A DNA stretch of 40,923 bases from an uncultured Flavobacteriales bacterium. GTDB lineage: Bacteria; Bacteroidota; Bacteroidia; CAIKAF01. Both the position numbers and the translations under genes were made by a program. The stretch is from assembly GCA_903837495.1 (NCBI GenBank), contig CAILUT010000038.1, forward strand, positions 1 to 40,923. Direction: 5' to 3'. The notes under the pieces were generated by a model. The model was given only the letters and a program-made list of their open reading frames with translations, was not told the origin of the DNA and did not search any database. Below, piece after piece: positions 8,058 to 14,411 of this stretch. The stretch's first letter is position 1. The number at the start of each line of letters is the position of its first letter.

Positions 8058-9614
8058 ATGGAAAACGTATCGATTTTATGGGCGGACGACGAGATAGAAT
8101 TGTTGAAGCCTCACCTTATTTTTTTACAAGAGAAGGGCTATGTGGTTCAAACCGCGAACAATGGGCAGGATGCCCTTGATTTGGTTCGAGAACGGCATTT
8201 TGATTTGGTGTTGTTGGACGAAAACATGCCGGGCATGGGGGGGCTAGAAACCTTAGCCGAAATCAAGGCTCAGCGCCCTGAGTTGCCTGTGGTTATGGTA
8301 ACGAAAAGCGAAGAGGAGCATATTATGGAGAGTGCTATTGGCGGAAAGATTGCGGATTATCTGATAAAACCCGTACGGCCAACTCAATTGTTAATGTCGG
8401 TAAAAAAAATCATAGACAGCCGCCGATTGGTGCAAGAGCAAAGTTCGCAGCAGTACATCCGCGAGTTTCGTGAAATTGGAATGCGGATTGGAGGCAGGAT
8501 GAACTTCATGGATTGGGATGATGTGTATCGAAAATTGGTGTATTGGGAAATGGAATTGGCCGAATCGAAAAATACAGCCATGCTGGAGATTTTAACCGCA
8601 CAAAAGCAAGAGGCGAATCAGCAGTTTGTTCGAGCGGTGCAACGCGCCTATCCAGAATGGTTGGCAGGGGGAGTTGGAGCCCCTTTAATGTCGCACCGAA
8701 TTTTCAAAGAAAAGGTTCAGCCCTTGCTGCGCAGCGAGCCTCAAGGCCCGGTGTTTTGGGTGGTTATTGACAACCTACGTTGGGATCAGTGGCGCATTAT
8801 ATGGCCCATGATGAGCGATGCCTTTCGGATTAAAGAAGAAACGATGACCTGCTCCATTTTACCCACAGCAACCCAGTATGCGCGAAATGCCATGTTTGCG
8901 GGCATGCTGCCCGACCAAATCAAGCGGAAATTCCCGCAGTATTGGATTGAAGAAGACGAAGAGGGCTCTAAAAACGCCCACGAAGAAAGCTTGCTGCGTG
9001 AGCAACTAAAAAGCTTGGGCTTGAATTCAAAAATGGCTTACCATAAAATTACAAACCTGCAATCGGGAAAACGGCTGCTGGAACAATTTTCCAACTTAAG
9101 CCAAAATGCATTAAACGTCATTGTGTACAATTTCGTGGATATGCTGTCGCATGCCCGCACCGATATGGAAGTAATTCAGGAGTTGGCGGCCGATGAAGAG
9201 GGCTACCGCAGCGTAACGCGCAGCTGGTTCGCAAACAGTCCGCTGCAAGAAATGATTCGGAAAGCCGCTGAAATGAAATCTGCGGTGGTGATTTCGACCG
9301 ACCACGGCACCATTCGGGTCAATACTCCAATTCAAGTGGTGGGCGACCGAAACACCAGCACGAATTTGCGGTACAAAATGGGTAAAAACCTAAGGTACAA
9401 TCCTGCTGAAGTGGTAGAATTTGAACGGGCAGAATTGATAGGCCTACCCAAGTCAAATGTAAGTAGCCGCTACATTTTTGCCGATACAGACCGCTTTTTT
9501 GCCTACCCCAACAATTACAACTACTATGTAAATTTGTACCGAAATACCTTTCAGCACGGAGGGGTTTCGCTAGAAGAAATGTTAATACCTTTGGCGGTGC
9601 TCGAATCGAAATGA
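8058..9614 (+). CDS. porX: PorX-type response regulator with PglZ effector domain
   Basis: A 518-residue two-domain protein. Residues 1-120 are a receiver domain with the acidic pocket in ADDE (10-13), phospho-acceptor Asp54 (LLDENMPG), Thr82 and Lys104 (YLIKPVRP). Residues about 200-518 are a PglZ/alkaline-phosphatase-like domain with metal-site residues visible as VIDNLRWDQW (Asp238), PTATQYAR (Thr270/Thr272), FVDMLSHAR (Asp361, His365), STDHGT (Asp415, His416) and QHGG (His500). This is the architecture of PorX, which controls type IX secretion genes together with PorY and an ECF sigma factor in Porphyromonas and acts on cyclic or linear oligonucleotides. It overlaps tsaE by ATGA. The other T9SS genes of this window lie 3.5 kb downstream. 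Confidence 0.95.
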   Translation: MENVSILWADDEIELLKPHLIFLQEKGYVVQTANNGQDALDLVRERHFDLVLLDENMPGMGGLETLAEIKAQRPELPVVMVTKSEEEHIMESAIGGKIADYLIKPVRPTQLLMSVKKIIDSRRLVQEQSSQQYIREFREIGMRIGGRMNFMDWDDVYRKLVYWEMELAESKNTAMLEILTAQKQEANQQFVRAVQRAYPEWLAGGVGAPLMSHRIFKEKVQPLLRSEPQGPVFWVVIDNLRWDQWRIIWPMMSDAFRIKEETMTCSILPTATQYARNAMFAGMLPDQIKRKFPQYWIEEDEEGSKNAHEESLLREQLKSLGLNSKMAYHKITNLQSGKRLLEQFSNLSQNALNVIVYNFVDMLSHARTDMEVIQELAADEEGYRSVTRSWFANSPLQEMIRKAAEMKSAVVISTDHGTIRVNTPIQVVGDRNTSTNLRYKMGKNLRYNPAEVVEFERAELIGLPKSNVSSRYIFADTDRFFAYPNNYNYYVNLYRNTFQHGGVSLEEMLIPLAVLESK

Positions 9615-10054
9615 AAACCCTAGATTGGACCATACGTAGTGAACAGGATTGGGATATACCCGCTGCATTTATGGCCAAAACGCTTAAGCCCGGTGATTTA
9701 GTTTGGCTTTTTGGCTCTATGGGTGTGGGTAAAACCACCTTTGTACAACGCATTTGCAAACATTTGGGCTGTTTGGAATCCATTCAAAGCCCCTCATTTG
9801 CCATCATGAATCAGTACCTTTGTGGAACAACCCCTGTTTACCATGCTGATTTGTATCGGATTGAACATGAAAACGAACTTTGGGATACGGGCATATACCC
9901 GCTGCTCGACGACGCCTCGGCCGTTTTTTTTGTGGAATGGCCCCAACGGATTCCTGAACGCATTCGAGCGCAATTTGAAGCAGCCTACACCGCAAACCTT
10001 GATTTACTGCCTGATTTTGAGCGCAGTGTTCATTTAATTTTACCCGAAAAATGA
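9611..10054 (+). CDS. tsaE: tRNA t6A biosynthesis ATPase TsaE
   Basis: A 147-residue P-loop protein. TsaE drives the TsaBD complex that installs threonylcarbamoyl on A37 of ANN-decoding tRNAs. Walker A is GSMGVGKT (35-42), the switch-like SPSFAIMNQY follows at 61-70, and the family-typical YHADLYRI is at 77-84. FVEWPQRIPE near residues 112-121 matches the usual VEWpe block. Length is normal for the family. It overlaps porX (ATGA) and the downstream alanine dehydrogenase gene (ATGA), so the three are translationally coupled; porX-tsaE-ald order recurs in the phylum as I recall it. Confidence 0.94.
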   Translation: MKTLDWTIRSEQDWDIPAAFMAKTLKPGDLVWLFGSMGVGKTTFVQRICKHLGCLESIQSPSFAIMNQYLCGTTPVYHADLYRIEHENELWDTGIYPLLDDASAVFFVEWPQRIPERIRAQFEAAYTANLDLLPDFERSVHLILPEK

Positions 10055-11274
10055 ATCTGAGCAAACTGCCTTTTTCACGAATGCAAGGCAATTTAGGCCT
10101 GATGCCACAGGAAGAAATGCTGGAGGTTGGCCGAAGCTCGGCCCGGCTTACCATTGGCATACCCAAAGAAACCACCTTTCAAGAAACCCGCATTCCGCTT
10201 ACTCCAGCTGCCGTTGCGCTGCTGTGTGCGCACAGCCACGAGATTGCGGTAGAGGCCGGAGCCGGAGAAAATGCGCATTTTTCTGACAAAGACTATTCGG
10301 ATGCCGGGGCCCGCATTGTGTATCAGGCAAAAGAAGTGTTTGAAGCGGGAATTGTATTGAAAATATCGCCGCCTACCTTGGAAGAGGCAGACTGGATTCG
10401 GCCCAAGCAATTTATTTGTTCGGCCGTGCAATCGACCCATCAGTATGGCGACATTGTACGCAAGCTGGTTGAAAAAAAGGCTACAGCCTTGGCCTACAAT
10501 TACTTAAAAGACGAAAATGGCTTTTACCCTGTTGTGCGCTCTATGGGCGAAATAGCGGGGTCGGCAAGTTTGCTCATCGCCGCCGAATACCTGTCGAATG
10601 CAAACCAAGGCAAGGGAATCATGCTGGGCGGCGTTACTGGGGTTCCGCCGGTTGAAGTAATTATTATTGGGGCCGGTGTGGTTGGAGAAAGTGCTTTGCG
10701 CACCGCCATCGGACTTGGGGCGCAGGTGCGGGTGTTCGACAACAATCTAACCCGGCTAAGCCGTTTGCAGCAGCATTTGGGCGGGCAACGGGTGTTCACT
10801 TCGCTGATTAGCGGCAACGAACTAAGCCGCAGGCTGACCGACGCCGACGTAGTTATTGGCGCCCTTCGGGCTCCCGAGGGCCGTACGCCCATGGTGGTAA
10901 CCGAAGACATGGTACGCAGCATGAAACCCGGGGCTGTTATTATTGATGTGAGCATTGACCAAGGGGGCTGCTTTGAAACCTCAGAAATCACCAACCACCA
11001 AAAACCAACCTTTAAAAAATATGGAGTTACGCATTATTGCGTACCCAACATTTCAAGTCGGGTTGCACAAACGGCAAGCATTGCATTGAGCAATATATTT
11101 TCGCCCCTGTTGATTGACATTGGACAGGCTGGAGGCTACGAAGATTACCTGCGCTACCATCATGGCTCAAGGTCAGGCATTTACGTGTTTCATGGCATGG
11201 TAACCAACAAATATTTCGCCGGATTGTACGATTTACCCCTTCGGGAGCTTGACTTAATAATGGCTGCCCTGTAA
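10051..11274 (+). CDS. ald: Alanine dehydrogenase/PNT family protein
   Basis: A 407-residue NAD-dependent dehydrogenase. An N-terminal catalytic domain starts at about 32 (LTIGIPKETTFQETRIPLTP), and the Rossmann domain carries IIIGAGVVGESAL (205-217) with Asp230 at the end of beta-2. The DVSIDQGGCFE and ALSNIFSPLL blocks match alanine dehydrogenase. Lys104 (VLKISPP) matches the substrate-binding Lys. The position of the catalytic His in Bacillus-type enzymes appears to be Gln127 (SAVQST). I believe Gln is common in the Bacteroidota branch, but this makes the exact reaction less certain. The first ~30 residues form an extra N-terminal segment. The start overlaps tsaE by ATGA. Confidence 0.82.
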   Translation: MNLSKLPFSRMQGNLGLMPQEEMLEVGRSSARLTIGIPKETTFQETRIPLTPAAVALLCAHSHEIAVEAGAGENAHFSDKDYSDAGARIVYQAKEVFEAGIVLKISPPTLEEADWIRPKQFICSAVQSTHQYGDIVRKLVEKKATALAYNYLKDENGFYPVVRSMGEIAGSASLLIAAEYLSNANQGKGIMLGGVTGVPPVEVIIIGAGVVGESALRTAIGLGAQVRVFDNNLTRLSRLQQHLGGQRVFTSLISGNELSRRLTDADVVIGALRAPEGRTPMVVTEDMVRSMKPGAVIIDVSIDQGGCFETSEITNHQKPTFKKYGVTHYCVPNISSRVAQTASIALSNIFSPLLIDIGQAGGYEDYLRYHHGSRSGIYVFHGMVTNKYFAGLYDLPLRELDLIMAAL

Positions 11275-11279
11275 CTTTG
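11249..11279 (+). promoter_or_regulatory. Putative promoter overlapping the ald stop codon, giving a leaderless mRNA
   Basis: TTG at 11249-11251 and TAACTTTG at 11272-11279 are separated by 20 bases, a full match to the Bacteroidota consensus. The TAA stop of the alanine dehydrogenase gene is the first three bases of the box. The ATG of the next gene is at 11284, only four bases (CAGC) after the box, so the transcript would begin at or next to the start codon. Confidence 0.6.
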
Positions 11280-11283
11280 CAGC

Positions 11284-11664
11284 ATGAGTTGGAAAAAAGG
11301 GTTTGGCCGGCGATTAAAATTGTACGGCCTTGGTTTGGGATTGGGCAGCCTGTTGGCTTGGGCCTTGGTATGGAGAAACCATTCTGAGGGGCCGGCGATG
11401 TGGCCTGCGGCCAAGATTCGAGAATCCATTCGGGAGCGCATTTTTTCGGCCGACGAGAACAGCTTAACGCAATTAAACGGCATAGGACTGAATGCAGCAA
11501 AGCTGGGTGCTTGGATTGATTCGTCAAGGGTAAACATCTCTAAATCAGAACCTAGGCGGGAGCCGCGCATGTATTTTCTGGAGAATCCATCGGAAACAAC
11601 GGGATTGTATGTAGAGCTTCAGGATTCCACTTTTCGGATTGTACGGGCCGAGCGTTTGAATTGA
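11284..11664 (+). CDS. Small membrane-anchored protein, DUF4258-like
   Basis: A 126-residue protein with one N-terminal transmembrane segment at about residues 13-31 (LYGLGLGLGSLLAWALVW), followed by a periplasmic or cytoplasmic domain. VNISKSEPRREPRMYFLE at about 89-106 resembles the DUF4258 core (strand, KS-P-R-EP, strand) that I recall in small proteins encoded after ald in flavobacteria. The protein ends in a short strand pair (LYVELQDSTFRIVRAERL). Function is unknown. It has its own promoter at 11249-11279 but may also be read through from ald. A repeat element begins 18 bases after its stop. Confidence 0.7.
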   Translation: MSWKKGFGRRLKLYGLGLGLGSLLAWALVWRNHSEGPAMWPAAKIRESIRERIFSADENSLTQLNGIGLNAAKLGAWIDSSRVNISKSEPRREPRMYFLENPSETTGLYVELQDSTFRIVRAERLN

Positions 11665-11682
11665 TTGTTTGATTGAAGATTT

Positions 11683-11825
11683 GGGCGGCGAACGGGCTTT
11701 CCGGGCTTGTCCGCGGTGCAGGGTTGAGGCCGTGCGGGGGCAAGGTAGCTCCCAAGGTCGCTCCTTGCCCCCGGCACGGCCAATCAACCTGCCCCTTGCG
11801 GGCAAGCCTCGTCAATCCCTGCCGC
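11683..11825 (+). repeat. GC-rich hairpin repeat, copy A
   Basis: First of three related elements. The 5' block GGGCGGCGAACGGGCTTTC at 11683-11701 continues into GGGCTTGTCCGC. A long imperfect hairpin follows: left arm 11728-11745 (GGCCGTGCGGGGGCAAGG) pairs with 11763-11781 with one bulge, around the 17-base loop TAGCTCCCAAGGTCGCT at 11746-11762. The pairing continues outward (GCAGGGTTGA with TCAACCTGC; GGCTTG with CAAGCC) and ends with a basal GCGGC/GCCGC stem. The 3' block is CCTCGTCAATCCCTGCCGC. It fills most of the 281-base gap between two convergent genes; the remainder, 11826-11945, shows nothing I can name. No coding content is credible here. Confidence 0.85.
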
Positions 11826-11945
11826 GGGCGGCATTTGGGCATGGGGCAACATTCAAAAAGGCGAAGGGCCTGACTTCCGCTTTTAAAACCGATTTTTAAA
11901 CGGGGCTAAGCCCTTCTCCTACGAAAAGAGCTGTTGCGTATTCCC

Positions 11946-12884
11946 TTATTTTTTGAAGGGGTTGGGAATAAACCGAGGCGTAGATTTTACGTAATCTTTG
12001 TAGTCTGGATATTTTTCTAAAGAAATCCCTTCGCTAAAATCTGCAGAGCCTTTAAATAAAATAACAAGCAGCAAAGCGCCAGCAACCGACCAATTGAGCC
12101 AACGGTCGGTGGCAGAAACACTAAAGAAGTAAAACACCACCCAAATGGATTGCTCGGCAAAGTAGTTGGGGTGGCGAGAAATGCGCCAAAGGCCGGTGTG
12201 GGTAAATCCTTTTGCATATTTTCCGATTAGGGTTTGTCCCTCTTTCTTTAGTCGGTGCTTTTCTTGTTGGTAGTCCCATTGCTGTTGGTCGGCCACGGTT
12301 TCAATTATGATTAAGAAAATGACAACAAAAACGGCGGCATAATCGATCCAACCTAAGGGATTGCTGCCGGTAGCGGCCACCATGATGGGCATAGTAAAAA
12401 GCCAAATTAGGCCCATTTGGTATAGAGAAATAAAGAACAGGTTAAAGGCCATCCATTGCCATTTTCCGCCGAGTTCGGGTCGTTTGCGAAGGACTTCCCA
12501 TCGGTAATCTTCCTCGCCCGTCCAGAATTTCCAGGTAAATCCCCCACGACGGGAGAAATTATAGGACAGGCGAACGGCCCAAACGGTAACCAGCAAAGCC
12601 ATTAAGATCAGGCGAGGTTGAGCGCTTTCGGGCACGAAATCGGCATTGGCAACAATATGCCAGGCATAAATAGCGGGGACAATGCTCCACATTTTATCGA
12701 CCTGGCTGCAATTCCCGGTGATGGTACTAACAATAAATGCCGCCAAAGCCAGAGCCAGGGCGATTCCGCCGCTTTGCATAAGCAAATTAAGCTGTTCTGG
12801 GTTCATGCTGTTTTGGTCAAAATACACCGTAAAAACAGGCACAACAATCAAAGTAAACAACAGCAGTACAATGGTTTTAACCAT
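11946..12884 (-). CDS. DUF1295 (steroid 5-alpha-reductase-like) integral membrane protein
   Basis: A 312-residue polytopic membrane protein with about eight hydrophobic segments. The conserved cytoplasmic motif typical of DUF1295/ICMT-like enzymes is present near the C-terminus: GLWRISRHPNYFAEQSIW, followed by YKDYVKSTPRFIPNPF. The middle carries WAVRLSYNFSRRGGFTWKFWTGEEDYRWEVLRKR, which is also typical of the family. Such proteins are probably lipid- or NADPH-binding reductases, but the substrate is unknown. The gene stands alone on the minus strand between two copies of the hairpin repeat. The ATG at 12884 has a possible -7 box 24 bases upstream. Confidence 0.9.
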   Translation of the reverse strand: MVKTIVLLLFTLIVVPVFTVYFDQNSMNPEQLNLLMQSGGIALALALAAFIVSTITGNCSQVDKMWSIVPAIYAWHIVANADFVPESAQPRLILMALLVTVWAVRLSYNFSRRGGFTWKFWTGEEDYRWEVLRKRPELGGKWQWMAFNLFFISLYQMGLIWLFTMPIMVAATGSNPLGWIDYAAVFVVIFLIIIETVADQQQWDYQQEKHRLKKEGQTLIGKYAKGFTHTGLWRISRHPNYFAEQSIWVVFYFFSVSATDRWLNWSVAGALLLVILFKGSADFSEGISLEKYPDYKDYVKSTPRFIPNPFKK

Positions 12885-12908
12885 GGCTTCACATTTTAAA
12901 TTAGGGCG

Positions 12909-12916
12909 TAAATGTA
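12909..12916 (-). promoter_or_regulatory. Possible -7 box for the DUF1295 gene
   Basis: The minus strand reads TACATTTA at 12916-12909, matching TAnnTTTG except for the last base. It lies 24 bases upstream of the ATG. No clear TTG is seen at -33, so this is a weak call. Confidence 0.3.
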
Positions 12917-12983
12917 CGGAGAAAATAATGCGAGCGAAATAGGATCAGGTGCAAAATGAGGGGACACCGGCAAGGGTTGACAG

Positions 12984-13125
12984 GCGGTAGGGATTGAGGA
13001 GGCTAGCGCGCAAGATTGCCGGGCCATGGGGCCTGAGCTGCGGAGGCGACCTTAGGAGCCCCCGCAAAGCCAGTGCCCCAACGGCCGGCAAGCGCGTACT
13101 AGCCCCGAAAGCCCGGCCACCGCCC
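12984..13125 (-). repeat. GC-rich hairpin repeat, copy B
   Basis: Second copy, 142 bases, oriented on the minus strand. The 5' block is GGGCGGTGGCCGGGCTTTC (13125-13107) followed by GGGCTAGTACGC, and the 3' block CCTCCTCAATCCCTACCGC ends at 12984. The loop core GCTCCTAAGGTCGC matches copies A and C. Arm sequences differ from copy A, yet still pair: TTGCCGGCC with GGCCCGGCAA, GGGGC with GCCCC, GGCTAG with CTAGCC, and a basal GCGGT with ACCGC. The 5' edge abuts the T-run of the porV terminator directly. The 287-base gap holding it contains no other feature except a possible promoter at 12909-12916. Confidence 0.85.
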
Positions 13126-13151
13126 AAAAAAAAAGCCCTCGAAAGAGGGCC
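13126..13151 (-). terminator. Rho-independent terminator of the porU-porV unit
   Basis: On the minus strand, GCCCTC (13150-13145), the loop TTTC and GAGGGC (13140-13135) form a perfect 6-bp hairpin, followed by nine T residues at 13134-13126. It lies about 21 bases after the porV stop. Repeat copy B starts at the next base. Confidence 0.88.
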
Positions 13152-13171
13152 ATCGGGAAGAATTTCAAGAA

Positions 13172-14356
13172 TTAATTTTTGCCAAATCCTTTGGCGAAAT
13201 CGAAGCTGAGCGTGAAGCGCAGGGTGTTGGAAAGGGGGTTGGTGCGGCCGCCGACGGGCAATACGTAAGCGAAATCGAGCCCGAAGACTTTGTAGCGAAG
13301 GCCCGCGCCCAGGGTGATGTATTGGCGGTTGCCTTTGCGGGGCGATTCGTAGAAAAAGCCGGAGCGGACTGCCAGAACATTGCCGTACCAATACTCGGCG
13401 GCGATGCTCCAAACAAATTCATCCATTTCTTCTTCGAACACGCTGCCGTAGATTCCGGTGCCGGGGGCGTCGCCTAAGCTGGTAAACATGCCGGTAAGCA
13501 CAGGGCGGTCGCGGTCTTGGCCGGCAAGGATGGTATCGCCGGCTTGGTTTGTTTCGGGCGGAGTGGGAACAAGGAGTTTGCTGACTTCTAGGTTCAGGGA
13601 AATGCGGTTGTAATCGTCGATCTTCATTTCGGCGCCGCCACCAAGCCTAAAGTTAACGGGGATCCACTCGGGACCGCGGGCGCTGCCGTAATCGATTTTA
13701 GAACCAATGTTTTGAATGGCGGTACCGAATCGGTACACCATGGGGAATCCGCCGATTTTACGGCCGGGTTTTTGGAAATAGAAACCCAAGTCGCCGGCGC
13801 CGGCCAGTCCAGGCTCGGTAGGTTGGCCGTTTACTTGTTGGCCTAAGGTCAGATTTGAGCTGATGAATTTAAAGCTAATGCCCATGCTCCAATGTTCAGA
13901 GAGCAGCAGAGAACCGCCGGCATCGATGGCCAGTTCGTTGGGGGTAAACGTACCCATGAACATACCTATTTCATCGGTAAAATTAATGTCGCCCATGTTG
14001 AAATACCTGAGGGAGGCCGCAACGGTGAAGCGGTCGTTGATTTTTCCGTAAAAGCCAACGTAAGCCAGGTTGATGTCTGGCACTAGGTTTCGCAACCAAG
14101 GGGTGTACGAAACCGACAAGCCCATGGGTTTTTCAACGAAGGCAAGTTTGGCCACGTTCCAGTGTAGGGAATTGGCATCGGCCGAGGTCGAAACGCCTTG
14201 GTCGGCCATTCCACCTGCGCGGGCATCGGGACCGATAACAAGGAAGGGGACCGAAGTGGTTACAACGCGGGTCGGTGCGTCGCTCTGAGCCTGTAGGGAA
14301 TGATTTGCCAGACCCAAGGAAAGGCAAGCCAAGACAGAGTATTTAAATGTGTGCAT
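13172..14356 (-). CDS. porV: Type IX secretion outer membrane protein PorV (LptO)
   Basis: A 394-residue outer membrane beta-barrel of the FadL-like type that escorts T9SS cargo to the PorU sortase in the attachment complex. Residues 1-23 are a signal peptide ending SLQA before QSDAPT. The mature start TRVVTTSVPFLVIGPDARAG with GGMADQGVSTSADANSLHWN is diagnostic of PorV, and the protein ends in a barrel strand (LRFTLSFDFAKGFGKN). The frame is open 38 codons upstream, but the ATG at 14354-14356 is the one that gives the signal peptide. It follows porU after a 55-base gap and shares its strand and terminator. Confidence 0.95.
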   Translation of the reverse strand: MHTFKYSVLACLSLGLANHSLQAQSDAPTRVVTTSVPFLVIGPDARAGGMADQGVSTSADANSLHWNVAKLAFVEKPMGLSVSYTPWLRNLVPDINLAYVGFYGKINDRFTVAASLRYFNMGDINFTDEIGMFMGTFTPNELAIDAGGSLLLSEHWSMGISFKFISSNLTLGQQVNGQPTEPGLAGAGDLGFYFQKPGRKIGGFPMVYRFGTAIQNIGSKIDYGSARGPEWIPVNFRLGGGAEMKIDDYNRISLNLEVSKLLVPTPPETNQAGDTILAGQDRDRPVLTGMFTSLGDAPGTGIYGSVFEEEMDEFVWSIAAEYWYGNVLAVRSGFFYESPRKGNRQYITLGAGLRYKVFGLDFAYVLPVGGRTNPLSNTLRFTLSFDFAKGFGKN

Positions 14357-14411
14357 GATTTTCGATAAGATTCCTGCTGTGCAAATATAGGTCAGATTCC
14401 TGAAATATGGG

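Noticed and set aside
11552-11842. Overlapping open frames on both strands across repeat copy A
   Set aside because: They owe their length to GC-rich repeat sequence and differ in frame between copies, so the repeat is not coding.
11862-11925. GAAGGGC and GCCCTTC as a terminator between the convergent genes
   Set aside because: The arms are short and about 40 bases apart with no T-run after either arm.
12994-13209. Open frame across repeat copy B reading into porV
   Set aside because: It runs through the repeat and the porV terminator. Its composition is driven by GC-rich hairpin DNA and it has no homology signal.
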